Assembly (NCBI GenBank): GCA_023375785.1
Contig: SZWC01004923.1
Location: 48,859 to 112,858 of the forward strand
From: Penium margaritaceum
Lineage: Eukaryota > Streptophyta > Zygnematophyceae > Desmidiales > Peniaceae
Direction of reading: 5' to 3'
DNA: 64,000 bases
Position numbers and translations under genes: made by a program. Shown piece after piece: positions 43,441 through 56,400 of this stretch. Positions within the stretch are counted from its first letter, which is position 1. Every line of letters begins with the position of its first letter. The notes under the pieces are model-generated. The model was not told where the DNA came from. It worked only from the letters and a program-made list of their open reading frames with translations, and searched no databases.

Positions 43441-46400
43441 GAAGATTAGGGACTCGTGTACGTCTGGTACGAAACACTTCTCCCCCTTTTATCCACGATG
43501 TCCTGGCGTGCATACAGATGCGGCCCGGTGACGGCGGTAGTCGCCGTCGATTAGGTGATTGACATCTCGGAGGTTGTCGTAGGGTTCCTAGCTATTGTGT
43601 GCAGTGTTGTACCCATGCCACTTGACAAGATGTTACATCATGTTGCCCCGTTGTCATTGCCGAGGATGTCCTCGATAATGTACTCTGTGTCCTTGTCCAC
43701 ATGAACAGGAGGAGGGGGAGGGACATCCCTGTCGAGGAAGTTTTCTCCTAGGTCTCGGTAGTGCTCGAGTCTGCTGACATGGAACACCGGATGAACTTGC
43801 ATCGTATCGGGGAGTATGAGTCATGCAACCATTGGGGTTTGCATGTGCTCGATTTCAAATGGTTCCAACAGGGTTTGAGCTTCGAACAGTCAGCTCCGCA
43901 GACTTTGAGGTTTGCCAAGTTGAGAAGGAATTTTTGTTAGCAGCGAACACGTCGTCGCTGCGATGTCGGTCAGCTGCTCATTCATTGTTGCTTATGTCTT
44001 TGAGAGGATTTTCCGTGTTTCCTCCCAGATGGTGGAGAAGTCTCAGCGTTGAACGTCGGTTGAGGGAGTGTTGCTTTGACCGTGTGGTGTTGCTGGTGTG
44101 CCAGGAAGTTTACTATACACTAATTTAAATGGGATCTTACCTGTTGCGGTGGAGATTGTTGAATAAAATGGTATTTTTGACAGTCGGGAATTTTTGTGCC
44201 CAGTCCGTCATGTGAGGTTTGCATAGTGTTTGGAGAAGCTATTTGAGGGTTTAATTTGTTTGCTCGGTTTGGCTGTCGGTTTGAGCATGAAACAATGTTG
44301 AAAGTTGAATTCTGTTGCCGTAGCAAGACATCAGCTCGCGCCAAAAACGGTTGGTGAATCGACCATCTCTGTCATCGGCAGTGACGGTTGTTGTCGGCCG
44401 GATGAAGAGGGATATCTTTGAAAACCTGTCAACGACTATGAGGATTGCGTCATATCTCTTGGGTGTGACCGGTAATCCTGTATTCTGACGAAGTTTGTGG
44501 AGATGTCAACCCACGGGTCCATCGAAAGAGTGAGCGGTTGCACAAGTCCGGGTAGCCATGTGCGACGGGTTTTTTGTCGCTGACATGTGTCACAGATTTT
44601 GCAGAAGTTTGCCACGTTGGATTGCATCTTGTTCTACCCATAGTTTTTTGCCACCTTCTTGAGCATCTTGTCCTCTCCAAAGTGTTCACCTGGTCATGTG
44701 CCGTGGCATTCTTCGAGCAGCATACGGCAAAGTTCATCGCTTGGGGGGACGACCACTTGCCGAGTAAAACGCCATCGCCAATAGGGTACGCCATACCTGA
44801 ATTTGGGCTTGTCACATTCGCCCGTGCTGGTTGTAGCCTTGTGCGAACAGTCGATTGAGATACAAGTCTTGCTGCAGCTCTAGTGTTGCCACCTCAACCA
44901 TTAAATCTGGTTGGTGGCTGAGTGCGTCGGCCAGGTTGATTTTGGCTGGCCAGTACTCGATATCGTAGTTGAACTTGGATTTGAGGAGCTCCATCCATCG
45001 GGTTTGACATCAACTAAGGTTTGGCTGTGTCTTCAAAAACTTTACCGCATGGTGGTCGGTGTGCACGATGCATCGGCAGCACTCCAGATAACACTGCCAT
45101 GTCTTGAAGGCATGTATGACCGCCAGCATTTCTTTCTCGTGTACGGCGTACTTGAGTTCAGATCCTTGCAATTATCATGACATGTAGCCGACTGGTTGCT
45201 TGCCGTTGCCGTGGTCTTACAGAAGGAGTGCGTTGATGGCTGACTTTGACGCGTCTGTAGCGATGATGTAGTTGACCATTGGATCAGCTAATGGTAGGGC
45301 TGGCGCCAAGGTCAAAGTGTTCCGCAAATCGATGGACGCTTCTTGTTCGCTGTCTCCCCACAACCACTTTTTTTTTCCTTTGATTGAGATCGGAGAGAGG
45401 CTGACACTCGGACGTAATCCTATACAAAGCACATGGAGTAAATCAAGAAGCTTAGGAAAACTTGAACGTCTCGAACGTTGGTCGGCGTCGGCCAATCAGC
45501 GATTGCTGCCACACGTTTTGGATCCATGGTGATCCATCCACCATTGATGACGTGACCCAAAAACTTGATCGAACAGCAACCAAAGTCACACTTCGAGAGC
45601 TTTTCAAAAAACAATTCTCTCTTTGTAAACATATGAGAACATTTCGAAGATCTCCATTGTGCTCCTCCAAGGTGCACAATGGAGATGGTTGTACACCAAA
45701 ACATCATCGAGGAATACCACAGCGAAATTGTCAAGGTATGGATGGAAGATGCTGTTTATTGCTACCATGAACTTTGCCGGAACATTCGTCAGTCTGAACG
45801 GTATTACCATGAACTCAAAATTCCCGTAGCGAGTTTGGAACGCCGTCTTCTCAATGTCAGCGTGTGTCACGCGTATCTGGTGGTAATCGCTGTGGAATTC
45901 AATTTTGCTGAAGATTTGAGCCCCTCGAAGTTGGTCAAAAAATTTATCAGTTCAAGGAAGAGGGTAACAGTTCTTGATGGTAGTGTCGTTCAATGCCCTA
46001 CAGTCCACGCTCATTCGCATCTCACCATTTTTCTTTCTAACAAAAAGTACTCGTGCAGCGTACGATGACGTTGATGGGCGGATGAACTCCTAACCAAGCA
46101 TCTCGTCTAGTTGCCTTTTCAGCTCAATGAGCTCGTGATTGCTCATCCAACAGGCCACTCAAACTGTAGCTCTGCAGGCCGGGTTTTTGTTTGATGCGAT
46201 GGTCAATGTCTCGTCGAGGAGGTAGGGTTTTCGGGAGTTCATCAGTGAAGACATTTTTGAACTCCTAGATGAGTGGTGCAAACTCTTCGGGTACCATCGC
46301 AAACTTTGTGGATGCCAATGAGGCTGATGAGGCCGATGATGAGTCAGCTGCTACCATTTCTACTTCTTCCACTGGCTCGAGATGTATGGGCCACACACGA

Positions 46401-48426
46401 GTTCCTCATCGTATATTGTGCTTGGCCAAGTTGAGCGGTATTGGCTGCATAGGTTGTCGTTTCTCGGCTACTGTGGCTTCCTCTGCTGCTTCCACCTTTG
46501 GTGCTTCCATTGTCGGCTTCTGTCCCACGCGCACAACTTGTCGTTTGGCACCGTCGATTTCCATGAAGACGTCGCCACTCTTCCAGTCGACCTACGGGTT
46601 GTGTCGATACAAGAAATCATGTACAAGGATGATTTTGTGATCACTTATTAGAGAGGACCTCTAGACTGTTACTTCTCGTAGATCTCCCACTTATAGTCAT
46701 AGTAGGTGTCAGAGTCTCCGTATTTGTAATCTTCCGTTGATGTTTTTTCCTTCAAACACCCTTGTTTCGGTCTGCAAACCCAATTCGCAAACCATGCCGT
46801 TGCTTACGCAGCTATGTGAAGCTCCTCCACCCAATAGTGTCGGTACCGATTTGTGACTCTTGCATCCTCGAGGCTAGACTTTTAGCAGTATCACCGGTTG
46901 GTCGTCCTCGTAACCCTCGTCAAACTTTGCAAACTCAGGAATCCTCTGCGGTGATGTAGGCCGTTTCAAATGGGCAATTATTTGGCGTAGATTGCTCTAT
47001 GGATTCAAGAGTTGCGGCTTTCACTCCTGCCCTTTGTTGTTTCTTGACTCGTTTTTTTGCGACTTTCTCTCCTTTTTGGCATGCTAATTGCTTAGACAGT
47101 TGCAAGTGATATGTATGATTTTTTCACAGTTGTAGCAGGTGCGCATATCTCTCGGTCGACAACGTCCACTCCCATTGGAGTCGAGGAGTCCCCCAACTGG
47201 CTTTTTCCTTTTCGACGATAACTGTGGTTGGGAGGTTGCCAGCCGTAGGATTCCTGGATCCGAGCATTGTAGTCGACGCTGTCGATCCTTTCTGCTGTTA
47301 CAAACATCTCTGGCAAGATGAGTTGGATGCCAAAAATGGCAACTGCTCACCAGATATCTTGCTTGAGGCCATTGTAGTGAAAACAGAGTTCTTCGGGGGC
47401 GATGTCTGCTCCAGTGATGATCTTGCAGAATCTCTGCGTGTACTCTGTCACGCTGGACTACTGACTGAGGCGCTCGAGCTTGTATTGTGTGTCATTCTTT
47501 TTGTTCAGCCATCCAAATCGTGAAAGCATTGCGTGCGAGAACTCGTTCTAGTCGGTTAGTGGTGTCGGCGCATCTTGCCATGGTGGATTGATTTGCTCCA
47601 AGATTAGAAGGCCATCGGTTGGTAACATGAGACAGGCGCCGTTGGCCGTTGATGATGCTCCGGCGGTCTCTTGCTGTCGTTGGATGGTCCTTAGATCAGA
47701 CCACCAACTTAGCATCGTGCCACGTGAAAGCGCGGCCGCGGGTTCAATTTTATTTTGGTTGTTGTTAAACCCAGCAACGTTGAAGTACACCTTCAAAATC
47801 GTCAGTCACATCCAAACTATCAGTCCTTTTGAATTTGCGAGATGGAACGGTCCTGGTGGAGCCGGATGAATTTTGGGTTCACTTGAGAGTTGGGAGTTTA
47901 TCTCGACGAGCATCACCTCTCATGTGTTTGCATTGCAAAGAGCCTCTATTACAACGTTGAGCTATTGGAGCAGATGGCTATTGACCCCTTTGAGCACGGA
48001 GATTTGGTTTGCCAGTTCCTCATTGATCTGCGCTTGTCGTCACGTGCCACTTTTCGTTCCTGTCGCCGCTGTTGAGGCTGTTGGTAAGGACGGCTGGTTT
48101 ACCGTTGTTGGGTCCACGTCCGGATTTGTCGTTGAAACCGTGGGGGTTGATCCAACTGGTGCATAGCTTGCTATGCTAGCATTTGCTACCGCTTCGGATT
48201 CGCATGCATAGACACAATCTGCTCCTCCATTATAGAAGTCATCACTGAAGAGCCATTGCTGGTCGTCGGTTGCGCTCGCTTGCCTTACGTTGTAGTCACA
48301 AAGTGTGCAAAGTCTTGACGTGCGAGATGCGCTGACGGGTTGTGCGAGGTAGTCCTCAAGATGAGTAAAGTAGTTAGATGCTTTTCTAGCACCACTGCGC
48401 TCTGATACTAAATGTTTTCTAAAAAC
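42950..48426 (-). mobile_element. Ty3/Gypsy chromovirus, decayed
   Basis: Domains on the reverse strand, from high to low coordinates, are as follows. Gag starts at about 48430 (MVFRKHLVSERSGARK) and ends in a canonical CCHC knuckle, CYNCEKIIHITCNC, at about 47090-47140. A decayed protease region lies near 46.3-46.8 kb. RT is at about 45.5-46.0 kb with [17 protein letters not shown] and the FLDD catalytic block. RNase H lies near 44.85-45.4 kb (YDIEYWPAKINLADALSHQ). Integrase is at about 44.1-44.65 kb (CDTCQRQKTR). A chromodomain-like tail is at about 43.5-43.8 kb. The presumed 3' LTR is 42950-43440. It has many breaks and is a fossil. Confidence 0.82.
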
Positions 48427-48461
48427 CATTTAGTATAAGAGCGTAGCGGTGCTAGAAAAGC
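48380..48461. repeat. 35-bp inverted repeat with 12-bp spacer at chromovirus PBS
   Basis: The arms at 48380-48414 and 48427-48461 are near-perfect reverse complements. Each contains a PBS-like stretch (TTTAGTATCAGAGC on the reverse strand, TTTAGTATAAGAGC on the forward strand) and the start of the gag leader. Confidence 0.8.
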
Positions 48462-48489
48462 ACCACAAGCATCGTGTTAAACATTTAGT

Positions 48490-48950
48490 TTCTTTCATTA
48501 CAAAAATACCCCATCGTGTTGCGAGACCGCGATATCCACTCTGACGGTCAAGGGCAAACCAGTGAACTGTCCTCGCCTCCAGTGAATCTTCCCGAACCTT
48601 CTAACATCGACCACTCTCGCGAACCTATGACAGAAGTACCACGAACTTCCGGACGACTTCTCGACGCATCAAGAGGAATCTGGATCTACAAACATGCATC
48701 TTGCATCTTCAATGTTAATTCTTGAAGACCCCTGATTTCTCGGAGGACGTTCTCGAATCCGACCACTCACAATGAGACTCCGCACGGGTCGCTCAGCAAT
48801 TAACCCAACGACCCCGACTACGTCTCATTCGTAACTCGGCACTTGTATGTATATGCTCAATCATTTCAACACTTGTTATCAAAGTACAGTAACTACAAAT
48901 AATAAATTGCTCAAGTGTCCCAAATTCTAAATTGTGTTTACTTGTGTATG
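48490..48950 (+). repeat. LTR-like block, chromovirus side 2, inverted
   Basis: It is the inverted counterpart of 42950-43440. For a simple reverse-strand element the LTR here should lie in the other orientation, so this block and the adjoining palindrome point to a rearranged or head-to-head copy. Confidence 0.6.
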
Positions 48951-50583
48951 TTTGGTACGCAAAACTCGCAAGTCGTCGATCGAAGAACCCTCAGAAGACG
49001 AGTCATTTGATGAGCAACTTTCGCCTCTTACAGTAAATCGGCCAGTTCACCATCAACTACTTTTTCTCTGTCGACGACGTATGTCACTATTGAGCATGCA
49101 AATGGCTTGCACTTACAGAGTTTTTTGCTGGTGCTGGGTGGATGAGAGTCACACTTGAGTGCTCTTGGTATCTGGACTATGTCACCATGAAGGTAATGAC
49201 AAAAATGCTTACTTTACGTAGCGACTCGCTCCACAGCTGACCTCATGCCATGTCCAGAAGCTGTCAAAAGGTGCAGTTGCCGTCGCGCTTCACGTCTGCT
49301 TGCCTACCAAAGCAGCGCTGCTTGCGTGGGGTGCGGCTGCCACGGTAACACCCACAAGAGCTCCGTCGTCCATGAAACAAAACGACTTCACGGCTCGGTT
49401 GACGCTCCTATGAGGACCACCGCATCACGGTAGTTACAGCCCGTCGGCGACCGCAGAGCGCACCATCGCTGCGTCGTAGGGAGTGGCGTTGCCTGTCATG
49501 CCGGGGGACACACGGGGGGAGGGGGAGATTTGTGGGAGGGAGGGATGGGGCAGGGGAGCTGATGCAGTAGCAGCAGCTCTCTCCGCTCTTCCCACGACCC
49601 CCTTGTACGATAGTTGTTGGCTAAAGGCAGGAGGCTACAAAAGCAACAGTGCCAAGTTGTAAGCCATGCGGCGAACTCCCTTGCACTGTCTCAAACACTG
49701 AAGCCTGAGTGAAAAGATGAAACTTGCGACCACCACCTTCTTTTGCCAGAGCCCCTTGGGGCTTGGCCACCTCCTGCACGGCATCTGGAGTGTGGGCTTG
49801 CGGGGCTGTGACATGTGCCGTGGAGGCGTTTGAAAGCCATTCGAACACTCAGTCCGAGCAAGTTGCACGAGTTTACCCCTGCACCAACCACTGCGTCACC
49901 ACCACCCATGCGCTCCCTGGCGTACTCCTCTTCCTCCTTCTCGCCACAGAGTCCACCTTTGCACATACCCTACTGATCCTTAACTTCAAAATTTTCCAGA
50001 TTTGCTGAGTAAGTGTTCTTAACTTTCATCCATGGTTTTTCCTCCTATAGTTACTTAGCTGGCATCTTTTCTTTCGACCAACAAAAATAGGTGTTCCTGA
50101 CATTCGACGTTGAGCAAGTTCGAAGCCAACAGTTGCGGTTGACCGCGTGATCAGACCCAAGCGCGATCGGAACCTGTTCCGAGATCGCACTAGGTCTGAC
50201 GTGTCGGTTAGTGAGGACAGTCCTAACAGCCCTGACACTTGAGATTTCATGTCTATATGCGAGACATGAGCTAGGTAGATGAGGAAATAGCTTTAGTTGT
50301 ACACACAAACGGAGAAAGAAACAAGATCTACAAGAGGAAAGTAGTCAAAACCAGGGGCATTGGATAACTCTGATAACATAAATCACAAAGGAATTATTTA
50401 AGTGGCACCAAACTAATTCGACAAAAAAACATATTCGTTGAACAAACCCAACCAAAAATTATTTAATATCGAAATAAAACATCAGTAGGGTAACTATGAT
50501 CGCGACACCTTGCGCACTTGCTTAGCCACCACTACCAGCAGACTGGGGTCCTGAGTCGCCACAACTAGCGTGTCCGGTGGTGA
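48951..50583. other. no recognised gene
   Basis: Short frames occur on both strands without a recognisable domain. A G-rich stretch lies near 49510-49560, and a palindromic CGATCGGAAC/GTTCCGAGATCG lies near 50154-50180. It probably contains the promoter of the gene starting at 50584, but no clear TATA box was identified. Confidence 0.4.
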
Positions 50584-52547
50584 ATGAGGAGGGCCGCGTC
50601 AAGCCAATCATCCGGTTTGGCGGCGTGGCAAGGCACCCCTGCGCGCTTGCTCTTGCTGGCCAGTGCAATTCTGCTACATGCCTTGCTCCCTGCCACCTCC
50701 GCCGCCACCACTCGTAGTATCAGCAGCAGTAGTAGTAGCAGCACCAGCGGCAGCACCGCCAGCACCAACAGCAACAGTGTGGTGAGGGCAGCTGCTGCTG
50801 ATGGCACAGGTGGTCTGTGGTGGATGTCCACCTTTGCGCTGCTGCTGCTTCAGCTGGCTTCACAGCACACAGACCCGTCGGCCAATCTCCGTGGCAGCAG
50901 CAGACGCAGCCTTGTCCAAGGCCCTGTGGAATTACCGCTGGTGGAGTTGTTGCTGAGAGCACATTCGAGCCAACCGCTGTACACATCCATCTCCGCCTCC
51001 CCAAATTTGCCGCTGATAAGCTCGCCACCACCACTGCCGTCGCCATCTCTGCCACCACGACCGCAATCGCCACCACCACTGCGACCCCCACCCCCATCAC
51101 CACCACCGCAGCCTCCATCGCCAACCCCATCACCACCATCGCGACCTCCACTTCCACCCCCATCGCCACCCCCATGGCCACCACCGCGGCCACCGCCATC
51201 ACCACCATCGCGGCCCCCATCACCACCCCCATTACCACCCCAATCACCACCATCGCCACCCCCATCACTACCCCCATCACCGCCATCGCCACCCCCATCA
51301 CCACCACCATCACCGCCATCATCACTCCCATCATNCCGCCACCGCCCCTAAATCTGCAGCCATGCCCGATGGACACTCTCCTCCTATGCAACTTCCACTT
51401 CCAAGGCCATGTCAGCGACGTGCCCACGTTCGTCCTTCCTCACCCCTCCGTCGGAGACATGGCCATCATGGCCCTCCATCGTCAACCCGCGCCCCCCGAC
51501 AATGACACCTCAGGACCCTACGCCGGCGTGGAGGTGGACGCTTCAGGACGCGCACACTTCCTTTGCCCTGCGCCCCCGGGCACCCTGGAGGGGGGACTAA
51601 ACCCGTCCCTCGAGGTTGTGTTCTACGCGGTGGGGCAGCGCGCGTGGGTGCAGGTCCGCAACCTCCAGAACGTGGACAAAAGCCTGCTGCTCAACCGCTG
51701 CGTGCTACTGCCGCTCACCTTCGTTCAGGTGCCCATCGTCTCGCCCTCGGGCGGCATGGATGCCCTCAACCTGAACCCAGGGGACGGCAACCTGCAGTTT
51801 CCGGAGGAGAGGCACTGTGTGGTGTACAAGATTGGGCGCAAAGAGCCGGTCTGCATCGCCTCTTTGCCCCCACCGCTCTTTCCCTTGACACCGCCGTCCA
51901 ATGCTTCAACCCCTCCTCCCACCTCCTCACCTCCCACCTACAAGTCCCCCCCGCCGCCTCCCCCTCCTCTAAACCCCCCTCTGACCCCTTCCCCTCCAAA
52001 ACCACTACCTAGTCCTTTGGTGCCTGCCTCTCCTTCACCACCCCCTCTTCCCAAGTCACTAAAGACCGCCTCCCCACCCTTTCCCCCTCCTCTGCCCCCT
52101 CCCTGCCCCACTTTCTGCCCCACCAACCCTCTCAAGCGCTGCGACTTCTTCTTTTCCTTCCACCGCTCCTCTCTGCCCGTCTTCAACCTCTCTCGCTCCC
52201 TACACAACCGCAACGTCATCAACACACCGATCCACTACCAGCGCCGCGGCACCACCACCATCCTCAGCGTCAAAGTCGACCAGAGCGGCAAAGTGGTCCT
52301 CCTCAACTGCCCCTTGCCGCCCACTCTCCCCAACCACACGACGGCGAGCATGGGCAACCAGTTCTACGCGCCGGGCAACCCTGTCAAGGTCCACTCGCGG
52401 ACATTCCAAAGTGTTCCTGGCCTGGAGGCGTTTGTAGGGCTATGCGTGATGCTGCCCCTCGTCAACGTGCAGGTGCTCGCTGCTGACCGCTCCACGGTTG
52501 TCAACCTCGCGCCCGGAGATGGCAACGTAGAGATCCCTGAAGTTTGA
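50584..52547 (+). CDS. secreted Ser/Pro-rich (SPPP) protein with two related domains
   Basis: The start is the ATG at 50584, giving a basic N-terminus and then a hydrophobic core (LLLLASAILLHALLPATSAA) typical of a signal peptide. A Ser/Thr-rich stretch follows, then a long SPPP/PPSPPP array (about 51020-51335), as in hydroxyproline-rich wall glycoproteins. Domain 1 (about 51363-51820) and domain 2 (about 52104-52547) share C-X-F-X-F, V-X-V-D-X-S-G, a CP..PPTL-like block, FYA-X-G, C-V-X-LPL, VQV and a final LN-X-PGDGN. A second Pro-rich linker (about 51870-52105) joins them. The stop is TGA. A single N at 51335 shifts the frame and marks an assembly join, so the length of the Pro array is unknown. 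The layout recalls pherophorins (two globular domains and a Pro-rich rod), but I cannot confirm that family. Confidence 0.75.
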
Positions 52548-53413
52548 CGCTGCGCTGTGTTCCGTACACTCTGAGCAAGTCCATCTCATATGTAGTGGTT
52601 GTGCAGGAGGAAGAGTTGAACCAATTTTAAGCAATGCTCTACACACATTGCCTGTGTGCCACTGCTATTGTGAAGTATGCATGCTGAGGGAATGATGAAC
52701 ATGCTCTGAGATACAACCACAACACTATCAGGTTTACAGACATTGCAATGGCAGGTTGTCATCCATTATGTGAATGGCAAAAACAGGTTCATCGACAATG
52801 TGATATCCATCATGAAGGATGTGTGCCTCCAAGGATGTTGCTCAATATTGCCGATTTGCAAGAGGACACTGCAAGAAGTCAACTGGTCCTACAACATGAG
52901 AGTTTCCTGTTGGTGGAAACCCACCAACACAGTTTATAGCTGTGAGAGCTAAATGTTGTTCCAACTGGAGCACACTCACATGTTTGTATCTCATCCAGTT
53001 GGTATGTATGGGAATTGCATCATTTTGTGCAGATGTATATGTGGTCCCAATACCCAAGCCCGCATTCTTTCTGACACTTCCATCTCTGGTAGCAAGCTAT
53101 GCTCATCCTGGGGACCAAACCATTTGCACCTTGAATGTTAGGTGTGCAAACAGCAACCTGGTCATTTCAAGCGACTCTATGTCCACCCCTTATTGCCTGC
53201 CAGAGGACGGGCATTCCTATGTTCTACTAAATGCCTTGGGAAAGTGAAGCTTGTCCATTGCCACTCATGCTGAAGCCAGAAATGATGCCGCAGAACAAAC
53301 CACCAGCCAATGGCAGCGAAGGTCCTTCCTGAGCAATCTCGAGCCCGGCCCCTTCGTGGGGGGTAGACATGTCAGTGGACACTTCGAAAAACGTCTGCCC
53401 AGACAAGTTGTGC
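52548..53413. other. intergenic between convergent genes
   Basis: It lies between the TGA stops of the forward SPPP gene and the reverse F-box gene, so it should hold both 3' UTRs. The short frames here are not convincing. No clear polyadenylation signal was assigned. Confidence 0.4.
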
Positions 53414-56400
53414 TCACGAAGAAGCATATTGCGGCTCAATGCCCTGCGCACCAATAGCCACGAGGTCCTCCAAGGCAACCTTGTGCCCAACACTTGCTGC
53501 CCGTCGTAGCCATTCATCGCTCTCCCCCACGTCTTTGGGGACGCTGACGCCATCAACAAGGTTCTGAAAGAAGTTGAACATGGCCCGTGGATGGCCTCCC
53601 TCTGCGACAAGTCTGTACCATCTCGCCTGCACACGACAAGGGCCACAGACATGAAGCATGATGAGGAGTCAAATAGCCCTTGGTCAATCACCTGGTCCGT
53701 AGCCTTCCGCCTGGAAACAACGAGGACGGTGGCACTCGCCGTTGCTGAGGGAAAGAGGACTGGACTCCTCTTCCGAATGTTGCAGCCGGTTCAGGAAACA
53801 TTCACAACAATGAGGCCATGGGCATTCTTGGGCGAGACCGTTGCAGCACATCTCTGCACTGTGCAATCAAAACGACTCTCGGTTTGGTTCTCTACAAGGG
53901 TTGATTGTTGGTCGTCCGAACGCATCCTGAAGCAGGAGCAACCAAGACATCCTTAGCGACATGTACTGCAAAATTCAAGAGGAGAGGTTGAAATCAACCT
54001 AAAGCGACCAACCATGGTGCAAAAACTGCTCTGATGGCAGAAAGGTTGATGCTCACATCGTGACTCGACAACGAGGTCGGCCATCCCGAACCCTCCGCAG
54101 TCTTGCCTGCTCGCTCTTTGTTGTTGATGACAAGGCATAGACGAGGATCTGACAAAAACAAAAACATCTGCTCAAACCAACAGGCTCAGGGAGGAAAAAA
54201 ACGCTGTGGCAAATAGATTACAGCATAGCTCATCACTCCCTCGAAACAACTCCCCACCCCACCTCTTGCAACTGCCTGAAATCACGACATGGCAACATCA
54301 CAGAGTAGGGTGACCGCAACATTGTAACATGGCAACCTCTACACTGTAGAATGGCATGCAAAATATGGACGGTCATGGAACTCACGGGATAGGGAAAATC
54401 GCAGCCACCAGGAGACACCACCACTCACCACTTCTCTAAGTCTGTCACAAGACCTGTTGCTGCGTTCTCTGCAGCAGGACACCACAAAATGATGGAGCGC
54501 AAGAGTGAGGCTGTACTACGCATCTCTGTTTCCACGTGCTGAAGCTTTGAGAAGCCACCTCAACACCTTGGAGAGTGCGGGGACAGCGTATCTAAAGCTT
54601 GCAATGGCCGGGCACATTGAGAGCTTCTGCTGCAGGTGCTGTGGTTGCCACTGATGCTGCCAGTAGGTGCTGCCAGTCTAGCGCCACCATCTTCGTAAGC
54701 CCACAAACAAATGCACAACTCACTTGGGGCCACCTGAGCTATGCTTGGATGAATATTTTCATCCTGTTGCGGAGCAGCCCCCAGCTCCCTCTGCAGCTCC
54801 GTTCCATTTGACTCTTTCCCAGAGGAAGAGCAAAGCAAGCCCCTNNNNNNNNNNNNNNNNNNNNNNNNNNNNNNNNNNNNNNNNNNNNNNNNNNNNNNNN
54901 NNNNNNNNNNNNNNNNNNNNNNNNNNNNNNNNNNNNNNNNNNNNNNNNNNNNNNNNNNNNNNNNNNNNNNNNNNNNNNNNNNNNNNNNNNNNNNNNNNNN
55001 NNNNNNNNNNNNNNNNNNNNNNNNNNNNNNNNNNNNNNNNNNNNNNNNNNNNNNNNNNNNNNNNNNNNNNNNNNNNNNNNNNNNNNNNNNNNNNNNNNNN
55101 NNNNNNNNNNNNNNNNNNNNNNNNNNNNNNNNNNNNNNNNNNNNNNNNNNNNNNNNNNNNNNNNNNNNNNNNNNNNNNNNNNNNNNNNNNNNNNNNNNNN
55201 NNNNNNNNNNNNNNNNNNNNNNNNNNNNNNNNNNNNNNNNNNNNNNNNNNNNNNNNNNNNNNNNNNNNNNNNNNNNNNNNNNNNNNNNNNNNNNNNNNNN
55301 NNNNNNNNNNNNNNNNNNNNNNNNNNNNNNNNNNNNNNNNNNNNNNNNNNNNNNNNNNNNNNNNNNNNNNNNNNNNNNNNNNNNNNNNNNNNNNNNNNGA
55401 GTCCATGCACCGCTTCTTCTTTTCAATTGTGGGACAGCGGGTCTCAAACTGGGTAGCCCGGATTAGATCCCCCAAGTTAAGATTTGCTGCTCGGTCCAAA
55501 TGATTCGGGCCGAATGATTCAGGCCGAATTATCCGGGCTGAACCTTAAGAAAGACCGGATTTTTATCCTAGTCTAAAGTAAGGTGACGATAAGCAACAGA
55601 CACGTGAGCCTCTAAGGAGCCCCGGTACCTTGTGGGGAGCTAGTGAGAGTTTCAGCACTTGCATAGAGCTTCAAGCAAAACCAAACAGAGCTCAGACAAA
55701 ACAACCAATCCAAGGTTAGACATCATGATTAAACTCCATCACACGACTTCACATGGGGTGGTGACCGTAACAAGAGCTGGACTGCCTGCCTGGCAGAGAA
55801 ACCCAGGCTGCGCAGCCGGTCTCGATTCTTGCCCCCAAACGGTACCTTCATCGTGTTGTTCGAGTAGCGCCATGCCAAGGTTTCCCATGGCAATGACAAG
55901 CCCTGTCTCAGCAGCCTCCCACAACCAGCAAACTCCTTCACGTTTTCCTTGCAAGACAAGTCTTTGCAGCTTCAGAATCTACCCCCCTGCCTGGTGACTC
56001 ACTCACTCACTCACCACCACCACACAACCCGGCCTCCCATTGACCCTGCACCCTTGTCCCAGCCTACCACAGGACAAGGAGTGAGCGGATGATTCCATCT
56101 ACATCATGACAGGCATCGACATACTTCCTCCAAATAAACTCAACGCCATCCACATGTTCTTCACTGAATTGTTTGTTTTTTTCCTCACCTGCTTCCACAC
56201 CATGACTCCAGCATCCAGCATTGCACCCTGGACGCCCATATCAGCTGCCACCAGAAAGCATGCAAGGGCCTGCTCCTCGTTGACAAGAGAGCCCTTCCGC
56301 CCCTTCTTCAGCAGCTTGCCAAGCCGCAGCATCCGTACCCCTCGCAGAAAATCGGTCGTTGCACAGCGCCAGGAGCGAGAGCAACAAGCAAGCGCCACCA

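Noticed and set aside
49620-50010. Overlapping frames of 70-94 residues on both strands
   Set aside because: No recognisable domain, no splice support and no similarity to the neighbouring genes.
50817-51334. Forward frame with Ile/Thr/Pro repeats before the N at 51335
   Set aside because: This frame is a shadow of the SPPP-coding frame. Only its continuation after the N is genuine.
54560-55503. Frames of 220-295 residues around 55 kb
   Set aside because: Most of their length is assembly N; only the flanking bases are real.
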